64,000 nt of DNA from Clostridium saccharoperbutylacetonicum N1-4(HMT) (GTDB lineage: Bacteria > Bacillota > Clostridia > Clostridiales > Clostridiaceae): NCBI RefSeq assembly GCF_000340885.1, contig NC_020291.1, forward strand, positions 2,851,001 through 2,915,000, read 5' to 3'. The translations under genes and the position numbers were made by a program. Position 1 is the first letter of the stretch, and every line of letters starts with the position of its first letter. A model generated the notes under the pieces. The model saw only the letters and a program-made list of their open reading frames with translations, did no database searches and was not told where the DNA came from. This document shows positions 8,430-15,300 of this stretch, piece after piece.

Positions 8430-9095
8430 ATGAACAAGATTCAAGGAATAATTTTTGATATGGATGGAGTGATAATAGATTCTGAAAGAATTTCTTTTAA
8501 GTGTTTTCAAGAAGTTTTTAAGGAATATAATTACGAAATTGATGAAAAGTTTTATTTAAAGGTAATAGGAAGAAATTATGCTGGGATAGAAGATATAATG
8601 AAAAAGGAATATGGTGACGATTTTCCATTTGAAACAATTTATAGAAAGAAAGCAGACTTAGCATATGAAGTTACTGATAGAGACGGTGTAATAGTAAAGC
8701 CAGGAGTACATGAATTAATGGACTATTTAAAGGAAAATGGCTATAAGATAGCAGTTGCTACTTCTACTAGAAGAGAGCGAGCACTTCAATTGTTAGAAGA
8801 GGCTAAAGTTAAAGCTAAAGTTGATTTTGTGGTTTGCGGTGATGAGGTTGAAAATTCTAAGCCAAATCCTGAAATTTTTTTAAAGGCTGCAAAAGGTCTT
8901 GGAGTTAAAGCTGGAAAATGTATTGTAATTGAAGATTCTGATGCTGGAATAACGGCTGCTCATGCTGCTAAAATGATTGGAATACATGTTCCTGACATGA
9001 AACAATTAGAAGTTGAAACAAAAGCTTTAGCCTTTAAAGTTTGCAAAAGTCTCTTTGAAGTGAAGGAATACTTAGATGAAGTTGGAAAAAATTGA
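8430..9095 (+). CDS. HAD-superfamily hydrolase, beta-phosphoglucomutase-like
   Basis: This encodes 221 aa, ATG 8430 behind GAGGAG. All four HAD motifs are present: FDMDGV with nucleophile D10 and acid D12, the motif II Thr/Ser in VATSTRRE, the motif III Lys in SKPNPEIF, and motif IV IEDSDAGI. The helical cap between motifs I and II fits the phosphatase/phosphomutase subfamily (subfamily IA). The substrate, probably a small sugar phosphate or nucleotide, cannot be assigned. The cupin gene starts 23 bp downstream, so the two are cotranscribed. Confidence 0.9.
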   Translation: MNKIQGIIFDMDGVIIDSERISFKCFQEVFKEYNYEIDEKFYLKVIGRNYAGIEDIMKKEYGDDFPFETIYRKKADLAYEVTDRDGVIVKPGVHELMDYLKENGYKIAVATSTRRERALQLLEEAKVKAKVDFVVCGDEVENSKPNPEIFLKAAKGLGVKAGKCIVIEDSDAGITAAHAAKMIGIHVPDMKQLEVETKALAFKVCKSLFEVKEYLDEVGKN

Positions 9096-9118
9096 GTTTT
9101 GAGATAAGGAGAATTTAG

Positions 9119-9604
9119 ATGTATACAGCAGATTATTTCGTAAAACAATTAGACATGATCCCGCATCAAGAAGGTGGATTTTATAAAGAGGTTTATGATT
9201 CAGGAGATAATGTGTCCGTTGAAAATATAAACGAACCACGAAAGCTTTGGACTACTATATATTTTTTACTTAGAGATGGTGAAGTTTCAAATTTTCATAG
9301 ATTAAAATCTGATGAAATGTGGTATTATCATGCTGGTTCCTCTTTGACTATTTATATGATTAATCCAGAAGGAGAGCTTATAATAGAACAGCTTGGACTA
9401 GATATTGAAAATGGGGAAAAACCTCAAGTATTAGTTCCAAAAGGATATATATTTGGTTCTGCAATGAATAATAGTGGCTATGCTTTAGTGGGGTGTATGG
9501 TTGCACCAGGATTTGAATTTAAGGATTTTGAGTTATTTGAAAGAAATTATTTATTAGATAAATATCCAATATTTAAAGAAATTATTTTAAAATTAACAAG
9601 ATAG
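9119..9604 (+). CDS. Cupin, DUF985 family
   Basis: This encodes 161 aa, ATG 9119 after AAGGAG. The text YTADYFVKQLDMIPHQEGGFYKEVY, followed by SNFHRLKSDEMWYYHAGSSL and VPKGYIFGS, is the DUF985 cupin pattern. These are small beta-barrel proteins whose metal or sugar ligand is unsettled. Its position as second gene of a HAD phosphatase operon hints at a shared sugar-type substrate, which is inference only. Confidence 0.88.
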   Translation: MYTADYFVKQLDMIPHQEGGFYKEVYDSGDNVSVENINEPRKLWTTIYFLLRDGEVSNFHRLKSDEMWYYHAGSSLTIYMINPEGELIIEQLGLDIENGEKPQVLVPKGYIFGSAMNNSGYALVGCMVAPGFEFKDFELFERNYLLDKYPIFKEIILKLTR

Positions 9605-9610
9605 ATTATA

Positions 9611-9647
9611 TGTTCTAATTGTCAATGTTCGATTATTAATTGTAATT
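9611..9647. repeat. Intergenic 7-bp periodic AT-rich repeat
   Basis: TTCTAATTGTCAAT and the following bases read as degenerate heptamers related to WATTGWA. Similar tracts occur at 16882, 18317, 23193, 34351 and 43771. Confidence 0.5.
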
Positions 9648-9716
9648 AGTCCTGAAATCATTTTAGGATTTCATAAATAACGATGCATAATTGTAATTAG
9701 AACCTACATAATTATA

Positions 9717-9755
9717 AATATTAAAAATGCGCTTCAATTCATTTTGAAACGCATT
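9717..9755 (-). terminator. ilvA terminator
   Basis: AATGCG-C-TTCAA (9726-9737) pairs with TTGAA-A-CGCATT (9744-9755); the minus-strand transcript ends in a T5 run. A second small hairpin at 9651-9671 (TGAAATC/GATTTCA) may serve the convergent cupin transcript. Confidence 0.7.
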
Positions 9756-9773
9756 ATTAATATACCTGTGATT

Positions 9774-10994
9774 TTATTGATATATCATTTTAGGTTGGAT
9801 TACTTTAGGATCATAGCCGTTATCAATAAGGGCTTTAATGATAGCTTCTTTATGATCGTGGCCAAAAGTTTCCATTGTAATATCTAGTTCAACAGCATTA
9901 TTTCTATTTATGCTTACAAATTGATTATGATCAAGCTTTATTATATTTCCTTGAGCTTCTGCTATCACTTTTGATACATTTGTTAATTCTCCTGGCTTAT
10001 CTGGAAGTAATACTGAAACACTGCAAATACGTTCTCTTTCAATTAGTCCATGTTGGACTAAAGATGCAAAAGTTATTACATCCATATTTCCACCACTTAT
10101 TATAGAAACAACTTTTTTGTCTTGTACATTTAAATGTTTAAGTGCAGCAACTGTTAATAAGCCTGAATTTTCTGCAAGCATTTTATGATTTTCTAGCATA
10201 TCAAGAAAGGCTCCAATTAATTCGTGATCTTCAATCGTAATGATATCATCAAGGTTTTCTTTTATAAAAGGAAAGATTTTAGAACCAGGAGTTTTAACAG
10301 CAGTACCATCTGCTATAGTATTAACCAATGGTAATGTGACAACCTCTCCAGCTTTTATAGAAGCTTGCATACAGTTTGCTCCAGCAGGTTCAACTCCTAT
10401 AACTTTAATTTTGGGGTTAAGAAGCTTTGCTAAAGTAGAAACTCCAGCTGCTAATCCGCCACCGCCAATCGGTACTAAAATAATATCTACCGTTGGAAGT
10501 TCTTTGATAATTTCCATTGCAATAGACCCTTGTCCAGTAGCAACATCTAAATCATCAAAAGGATGAATAAAGGTATAGCCTTCTTTTTCTGCAAGTTCTA
10601 AAGCATAATTACAAGCTTCATCATAAACATCCCCATGTAATATTACTTCTGCTCCGTATGCTTTAGTACGATTTACTTTCATAAGAGGTGTTGTGGTTGG
10701 CATAACTATTACAGCTTTAGTGTTATACTCTTTAGCAGCATATGCAACCCCTTGAGCATGGTTGCCAGCTGAAGCTGTTATAAGACCTTTGTTTCTGTCT
10801 TCCTCACTAAGGGTACTTATTTTATAGTAAGCACCTCTTATTTTGTAAGCACCTGTCTTTTGCATGTTTTCGGGTTTGAAGTAAATTTTATTCTTTGTTA
10901 TATCTGAATAATAATCGCTATAAACTAGTTTTGTTTTTAGGATTACTTTTTGTACAACTTCATATGCTTCTTCAAACTTATCTAATGTCATCAT
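9774..10994 (-). CDS. ilvA: Threonine ammonia-lyase with ACT domain
   Basis: This encodes 406 aa on the minus strand; the first ATG (10994) is 8 nt after AAGGGGGC. It deaminates threonine to 2-oxobutyrate with PLP, feeding isoleucine synthesis or threonine catabolism. The PLP lysine is K51 in GAYKIRGA, the phosphate-binding loop is GGGGLAAG, and SAGNHAQG is present. The C-terminal ~75 residues (RICSVSVLLPDKPGELTNVS) form one ACT domain, as in the ~400-aa clostridial/TdcB-like form rather than the 500-aa E. coli IlvA. It is monocistronic with its own promoter and terminator. Confidence 0.94.
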   Translation of the reverse strand: MMTLDKFEEAYEVVQKVILKTKLVYSDYYSDITKNKIYFKPENMQKTGAYKIRGAYYKISTLSEEDRNKGLITASAGNHAQGVAYAAKEYNTKAVIVMPTTTPLMKVNRTKAYGAEVILHGDVYDEACNYALELAEKEGYTFIHPFDDLDVATGQGSIAMEIIKELPTVDIILVPIGGGGLAAGVSTLAKLLNPKIKVIGVEPAGANCMQASIKAGEVVTLPLVNTIADGTAVKTPGSKIFPFIKENLDDIITIEDHELIGAFLDMLENHKMLAENSGLLTVAALKHLNVQDKKVVSIISGGNMDVITFASLVQHGLIERERICSVSVLLPDKPGELTNVSKVIAEAQGNIIKLDHNQFVSINRNNAVELDITMETFGHDHKEAIIKALIDNGYDPKVIQPKMIYQ

Positions 10995-11044
10995 TTTATA
11001 TTGCCCCCTTTATTTAAAGATAACTATTTTATCTCAATATTTTT

Positions 11045-11072
11045 ATGATAACATGTCAGTATTTTATGTCAA
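11045..11072 (-). promoter_or_regulatory. ilvA promoter
   Basis: On the minus strand there is a consensus TTGACA (11072-11067), a 16-bp spacer and TATCAT (11050-11045), about 50 bp before the ilvA ATG. Confidence 0.7.
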
Positions 11073-11108
11073 GAGACTGTTGAAGCTTAAAAAGAAAATA
11101 TAGCATAT

Positions 11109-12425
11109 TTAATTGGAGAAAAGTTTTAAACCTACAGTATTTAAAAGGTCATCATCACTTATATTCTTAAAGGAATTTCTAATTTCAACAAGTTTGTCCT
11201 TAGATACCAAGATAAAGTATTTATTCTTACTACTTGAATAAACTTTAATATTACTAGGTAAATTAGTATTGATTTCAACCAGGTTAAAGTTGTTTTTGTT
11301 TAGAAAATTTATTGCTCTATCTTCTGCAAATTTTATGACTAGTGGATAATTACTTTGAATAAGTGTGTAACTAAAAAAAGTATCTTTTTTACCAAAAGAA
11401 TATTCGGTTTTTGAGGCAATTATACTTTTAGTGAAATCAATATAAGGTGATTCGTCGGAGACTTCTGTATTTGTAAAGTCATCAATAGTTAGATCTAAGT
11501 TTGAATAAGGCAAACCTTGGTAGTTATTATTATCATAAACATTTGAAAAAATCACTCTTGTAGTTAAAAAAACTATTAAAAAAATGGACATAAGTATATT
11601 TACTGTGTTTATTACTAGCTTTGTATTTTTAGAATATCTAGTTTCATTTATAATTTTTTTTATAAAAGGATGCATTATAATAAAAGCAAAGAGTATTGTT
11701 AAAATTATAAGATTCGATTTTTGCTCTTGATAATTTTCTGAAAAAATAAATAATAGTATTCCCAATATTGTTAATAATGAAAAAATAATTAGAAACGTAT
11801 TTTTTCTTTTCAATACTTTATAGGTATTATAAGGCATGTAATTACCTTCGTTTAATTTTGATTTTGCATGTATTGCCCAAGTAGAAAAATTAATAAGTTT
11901 AAATATGTCTTTGAATATGAGGAGAATTGTCATAAATATTAAAAATATCGAAAAGTTTGAGGATAAGAAATATTCTGCTCTTGATGAGAATTGCAATGAA
12001 ACATTAAATATAAGCATAATAGTTATAAATAATTCACTAAGTTTTCCACGTAATGAAGCTTTAAAAACTAGCTCGAACTTTTCCTTTTCATCAGTGTGTA
12101 TTGATACAATTTCTGTGTTTTCTTCTGAACAGAATACTTGAATTTCGCTTGCTTGACATACAAAATTCCAGCCTGCAGCAATGCAATATTCTCTATAATC
12201 TAAAAGTTCCGCGTATCTTTTTGAATCAAAAGATGAAATTTTACCAATAACATCTACTGAATATTTGATTTTATGTGGTTTGATTTTTTTAAATTTAAAA
12301 AAAGGGCCTTTTATTTTTGTTAAGAGCCAGCCAGCTTCAGCCATATTTTCAAGGTATTCTTCTATAGCTGTACACTCATAAGGTGTATAAAATAAAAATG
12401 TTATTTTTATATTATTAAATATCAT
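11109..12425 (-). CDS. DUF2812 membrane protein paired with PadR regulator
   Basis: This encodes 438 aa. The N-terminal ~120 residues (YECTAIEEYLENMAEAGWLL, later DYREYCIAAGWNFVC) are the DUF2812 domain. At least four to five hydrophobic helices follow, with loops between them, and an extracytoplasmic-type C-terminal part of about 130 residues. DUF2812 proteins are typically encoded right beside PadR repressors and are thought to sense or handle membrane stress; no biochemical function is established. The ATG overlaps the stop of the padR gene by 4 bp, so translation is coupled and both share the operator at 12757. Confidence 0.88.
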   Translation of the reverse strand: MIFNNIKITFLFYTPYECTAIEEYLENMAEAGWLLTKIKGPFFKFKKIKPHKIKYSVDVIGKISSFDSKRYAELLDYREYCIAAGWNFVCQASEIQVFCSEENTEIVSIHTDEKEKFELVFKASLRGKLSELFITIMLIFNVSLQFSSRAEYFLSSNFSIFLIFMTILLIFKDIFKLINFSTWAIHAKSKLNEGNYMPYNTYKVLKRKNTFLIIFSLLTILGILLFIFSENYQEQKSNLIILTILFAFIIMHPFIKKIINETRYSKNTKLVINTVNILMSIFLIVFLTTRVIFSNVYDNNNYQGLPYSNLDLTIDDFTNTEVSDESPYIDFTKSIIASKTEYSFGKKDTFFSYTLIQSNYPLVIKFAEDRAINFLNKNNFNLVEINTNLPSNIKVYSSSKNKYFILVSKDKLVEIRNSFKNISDDDLLNTVGLKLFSN

Positions 12426-12739
12426 TGTTTTCCCTCCATGTATAATGAGCCATCGTTTATCAAAGTAATGAGTCGCGAATACTCTTCTAGCAGTATTTGT
12501 TTACCTTTGTCTGTTATTATATAGCTCCGCTTTCTACCTTGTACTTCAGTTTCGAGTATGATTTTTTCTTTTTCAAATTTTCCGAGAAGTGTATATAAGG
12601 TACCTGGACCTACTCTAACGCGGCCCTTTGATATTTCGTAGACAGCATCCATAACATCAACACCACAGCGTTCTGTGAGCAAAGCTATCAGTATGTAATA
12701 CATAGGTTCAGTAAGGTTTTGAAATTGTTCTCGAGCCAT
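12422..12739 (-). CDS. PadR-family transcriptional repressor
   Basis: This encodes 105 aa, ATG 12739 behind AAAGGAG. It has a winged-helix DNA-binding domain with the PadR pattern LTEPMYYILIALLTERCG and GPGTLYTLLGKFEKEKII, and only a short C-terminal helix, so it is the small subfamily-1/2 type that dimerises through that helix. It heads a two-gene operon with the DUF2812 protein. A perfect 16-bp inverted repeat flanks its -10 box, so negative autoregulation is very likely. Confidence 0.93.
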   Translation of the reverse strand: MAREQFQNLTEPMYYILIALLTERCGVDVMDAVYEISKGRVRVGPGTLYTLLGKFEKEKIILETEVQGRKRSYIITDKGKQILLEEYSRLITLINDGSLYMEGKQ

Positions 12740-12756
12740 TTGTTGCCACTCCTTTA

Positions 12757-12806
12757 ATATCGAGTATCGATATGTATAAATTTATAATATTATCGATACT
12801 CGATAT
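12757..12806. promoter_or_regulatory. PadR operator: perfect 16-bp inverted repeat
   Basis: ATATCGAGTATCGATA (12757-12772) and its exact complement TATCGATACTCGATAT (12791-12806) are separated by 18 bp. One arm fills the -35/-10 spacer, the other covers the transcription start, an arrangement that would block RNA polymerase when PadR binds. Confidence 0.8.
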
Positions 12807-12812
12807 TGTCAA
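12784..12812 (-). promoter_or_regulatory. padR-DUF2812 promoter
   Basis: Minus-strand TTGACA (12812-12807), 17-bp spacer, TATTAT (12789-12784), embedded in the operator. Confidence 0.75.
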
Positions 12813-12904
12813 TGATATTTTTGGTATATTATCTTAAAATTTATTTATAAATGTTAAATTTAGAAAAAGTGACCACTAATGTAATGAAGTAATTTATAAA
12901 TAAA

Positions 12905-12942
12905 CAAATAAAATAAAAGAACAGTAGATTGCCTACTGTTCT
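12905..12942 (-). terminator. yjdF terminator
   Basis: AGAACAGTAG (12918-12927) pairs with CTACTGTTCT (12933-12942); the minus-strand RNA continues into a T-rich tail. Confidence 0.8.
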
Positions 12943-12951
12943 AAAATATAA

Positions 12952-13374
12952 CTAATGACCTTTATGTTTTTCTAGTTTTTTCTTTCTTTTTAAATCAAAT
13001 TGTCTTTGTTCCTCCTGTTCTCTTTGCTCTTTGGATTTTTTCTTGTGTTCAATTTTACATTTTTCATGTTGTAATTGCATAGCTATTTGAGCTTTAGTAC
13101 TAATTCCTTTTGTAGAAGTCTCTTTTTGAATGCTTCGTTGCAGTCTTTTGGGATTTTGCCTTTTTTCAGTAAAACTGTTGTTAACTGATATTATTGGATG
13201 GCTAAAGTTTAATGAATAAAACCTTTTTAATATAAATTCATAAGCTTGTTCATCCTTTGGCTCCGCTCCAAAAGTAATCTTGCATACTTTGTATTCATTA
13301 GCTTCATTAATTTCAAAGATGCCAATCCAAAAAGGTTCTTGAAAAAGAACGGTTAATTTGATTTGTGAAATCAT
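12952..13374 (-). CDS. yjdF: YjdF family protein (DUF2992)
   Basis: This encodes 140 aa. ATG 13374 lies 8 nt after CAGGAGGA, so an in-frame upstream extension to 13419 is rejected. The N-terminal half (QIKLTVLFQEPFWIGIFE, then YEFILKRFYSLNFSHPI) is the conserved DUF2992 fold; the C-terminal half is very basic and helical (KKKSKEQREQEEQRQFDLKR). Its biochemical role is unknown. In other Firmicutes it is controlled by the yjdF riboswitch, which responds to azaaromatic compounds, and a matching leader is present here, suggesting a role in tolerance of such compounds. Confidence 0.88.
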   Translation of the reverse strand: MISQIKLTVLFQEPFWIGIFEINEANEYKVCKITFGAEPKDEQAYEFILKRFYSLNFSHPIISVNNSFTEKRQNPKRLQRSIQKETSTKGISTKAQIAMQLQHEKCKIEHKKKSKEQREQEEQRQFDLKRKKKLEKHKGH

Positions 13375-13401
13375 AGTTAAATTCCTCCTGTTTGTATAAA
13401 A

Positions 13402-13482
13402 TTCACAGAGAATGGACAACCCCAGGAGGGCAGGTTACTGCTATATTTAATTATAGGTTCTGACTACCAACAGAAACTGTGT
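13402..13482 (-). ncRNA. yjdF-type riboswitch in the yjdF leader
   Basis: Read on the minus strand, CACAG (13481-13477) closes with CTGTG (13408-13404). Inside lie GTTGGTAGTCAGAACC, a CCTATA/TATAG hairpin and a C/G-rich AACC..GGGTT hairpin. The 5' to 3' order, the compact closed fold and the position 28 nt before the yjdF ATG match my memory of the yjdF motif. A covariance-model search was not possible. The downstream AGGAGG lies in the 3' flank, so translational control is plausible. Confidence 0.65.
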
Positions 13483-13500
13483 TTTTATCTCTTAGAAATA

Positions 13501-13529
13501 ATTATAACAAAGAATAGCACTAGTGAAAA
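13501..13529 (-). promoter_or_regulatory. Probable yjdF promoter
   Basis: A perfect minus-strand TATAAT (13506-13501) with a weak TTTTCA 17 bp upstream; the start would fall just before the riboswitch fold. Confidence 0.45.
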
Positions 13530-13609
13530 TAAAATTGAAACTTAAGAATTGTTTTTTATATACAGATATCCAAATCGAAAAATAGACTTATGCAACAATT
13601 ACCGAAATC

Positions 13610-13788
13610 AGATACATTTATCTTCCACAGGACTAGTGAAATTTTCGCTGGAAGGTTCTAAGTGGAAGGTTGCACCCATTTCTGCATGTTCCTAAAGTAA
13701 ATTTATGACAAGCAGAAAATGAAACAACCTTCCACTAATAACCATCATCAGCTCAATTTCACATGCCTGCTTCCAGAAAAATGTATCT
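13610..13788. repeat. 179-bp imperfect palindrome, MITE-like or structured RNA
   Basis: Arms share one centre near 13699: AGATACATTT (13610) with AAATGTATCT (13779), GTGAAATT (13636) with AATTTCAC (13755), AGTGGAAGGTTG (13661) with CAACCTTCCACT (13725), and CATTTCTGC (13677) with GCAGAAAATG (13712). No ORF fits. It fills most of the otherwise geneless 13.5-13.9 kb gap. Confidence 0.7.
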
Positions 13789-13924
13789 AATTCAAGTGTA
13801 GTGTTACGATTATAATTTCTCAATAATACATATATATTACACTTATAAGTTGAAATATTAATTTGGATATCAGAAGCACAATGAACTTTTATCTCTAGTT
13901 ATAATTATAGTGTTAGTATATAAA

Positions 13925-13950
13925 AATAGCCTTGACTAATATAGTCAAGG
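13925..13950 (-). terminator. Terminator of the amidohydrolase gene
   Basis: CCTTGACTA (13930-13938) pairs with TAGTCAAGG (13942-13950); the minus-strand RNA continues CTATTTTTAT. Confidence 0.85.
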
Positions 13951-13978
13951 ACAAATTTTTAGCAGCATAAATTAAAAG

Positions 13979-14767
13979 TTAAAGCTTTAATAATTTTGCT
14001 ACATTATTACCTAAAACAGCATCTTCAACATATGAATCTTTGCATACTTTTCTTACTGCATCTAATGATAACTGTAAATCCCCATAAGGCATGTCTACAC
14101 CGAAAATGCATTTTTGAGGGATTTCATTTATAACAATCTTTAACACAAGGGTGGAGAAATATGCGGATGTATCTAGATATAAATTTGGAATTTCCTTAGC
14201 AAGTTCTATTGCCGTCATCCAGTTACTTCCGCCTAAGTGTCCTAGTATTACAGGTATATCAGGGTAAGTCTTGCATAATTCAGCTACGTCTCTTATATCC
14301 TGTAAGACTAAAGGATTGAAGCCATGTATCCAAATCGGGAATCTTCCAAAGTTCATGGAGGCTTTGAAAATCACGTCTAATAATTTTACTTGTCCGCTTG
14401 CAGGAGTAAATTCGCCTATGCCTGCAAGTTTATTATTAGCTATATTTTCTCCAATATACAAGTTTGTATCATTTTCGTTCAATCCTAAAGGCACATTTCC
14501 AAAGCCAATATACCTATCTGGGTAGCTTTTAATAACAGTCATAAGTTCGTTTATGGATTTACGTTTAGTTCCTATTAATGAAGGGCTTTTTCCTCCTACA
14601 ACATCATTTAACTTTTTCATTTCTATTTTTAATTCTTTAAGATCTTTAGTGTTTTCAGGATGTACTGAAGTAGAAAAAAGTATTGTTTTATTGACTCCAG
14701 CTTGGTTCATTATTTGGATATGTTTTTCAGCTGGCAAGATTACATGCGAATGTCCATCTATAATCAT
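13979..14767 (-). CDS. Amidohydrolase-family (TIM-barrel) metal-dependent hydrolase
   Basis: This encodes 262 aa. The N-terminal DGHSHVI supplies the HxH metal pair, WIHGFNP and VILGHLGG supply later histidines, and FGVDMPYGD supplies the final aspartate, as in the amidohydrolase_2 (ACMSD-like) group. These enzymes hydrolyse or decarboxylate small ring or carboxylate substrates; the substrate here is unknown. It is transcribed divergently from an HxlR regulator 125 bp away, which is its likely regulator. Confidence 0.87.
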   Translation of the reverse strand: MIIDGHSHVILPAEKHIQIMNQAGVNKTILFSTSVHPENTKDLKELKIEMKKLNDVVGGKSPSLIGTKRKSINELMTVIKSYPDRYIGFGNVPLGLNENDTNLYIGENIANNKLAGIGEFTPASGQVKLLDVIFKASMNFGRFPIWIHGFNPLVLQDIRDVAELCKTYPDIPVILGHLGGSNWMTAIELAKEIPNLYLDTSAYFSTLVLKIVINEIPQKCIFGVDMPYGDLQLSLDAVRKVCKDSYVEDAVLGNNVAKLLKL

Positions 14768-14838
14768 TTATATCATTCCTTTTTATATAATTGTATTATC
14801 ATAAGGCCTTATAAGTACATTATACAGAAGTTGTAATT

Positions 14839-14870
14839 TTGTGAAAGTATGCACTTTTTTGTGCTATACT
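14839..14870 (+). promoter_or_regulatory. HxlR promoter with overlapping inverted repeat
   Basis: TATACT (14865-14870) is a good -10; -35 is weak (GTGAAA or TTGTGA). GCAC-T6-GTGC (14851-14864), extended to a near-palindrome by flanking TAT/ATA, abuts the -10 and is a candidate HxlR binding site. Confidence 0.4.
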
Positions 14871-14892
14871 ATCATAAAGGAGAGTGTCGGAA

Positions 14893-15213
14893 ATGGAAAA
14901 GCTGTGTTATGTCAGTAATAAAGAACCTTTTGAATATACTTTATCTATAGTAAGTGGAAAATGGAAGCTAAAAGTTATTTATTTACTTGCATGTAGTGGT
15001 ACTTTAAGATATGGAGAGTTAAAGAAGAATATTGAAGGAATTACCCATAAGATGTTAAGTTCCCAATTAAAAGAATTAGAAAATGAAAATATAATATTAA
15101 GAAAAGAATATCCTCAAATTCCTCCAAAAGTTGAATATTCTTTAGCACAAAAGGGTCAAAGTCTTATTCCTATTGTTAGAGATATGTGTAAGTGGGGGAA
15201 GGAAAATATATAA
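14893..15213 (+). CDS. HxlR-family transcriptional regulator
   Basis: This encodes 106 aa. I chose ATG 14893 because the AGGAG at 14878-14882 is too close to GTG 14884. The winged-helix pattern is clear: GKWKLKVIYLLACSGTLRYG, KNIEGITHKMLSSQLKELEN, then PPKVEYSLAQKGQSLIPI. A cysteine near the N-terminus (C5) resembles the redox-sensing cysteine of HxlR members such as HypR or QorR, though sensing is inference. It is divergent from the amidohydrolase. Confidence 0.92.
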   Translation: MEKLCYVSNKEPFEYTLSIVSGKWKLKVIYLLACSGTLRYGELKKNIEGITHKMLSSQLKELENENIILRKEYPQIPPKVEYSLAQKGQSLIPIVRDMCKWGKENI

Positions 15214-15218
15214 ACGTG

Positions 15219-15263
15219 AAAAAGCCATTAATAATATTTAGTGCTATTATTAATGGCTTTTTA
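15219..15263. terminator. Bidirectional terminator between HxlR and ABC-F genes
   Basis: AAAAGCCATTAATAATA pairs with TATTATTAATGGCTTTT with a short loop; A- and T-tracts on both sides serve both convergent genes. Confidence 0.92.
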
Positions 15264-15300
15264 CAGTTATAATTGTAACTTTATATAATGTATTGTGATT

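Noticed and set aside
10240..10566. 108-aa plus-strand open frame within ilvA
   Set aside because: Antisense shadow of ilvA (glycine-rich loop read backwards as prolines).
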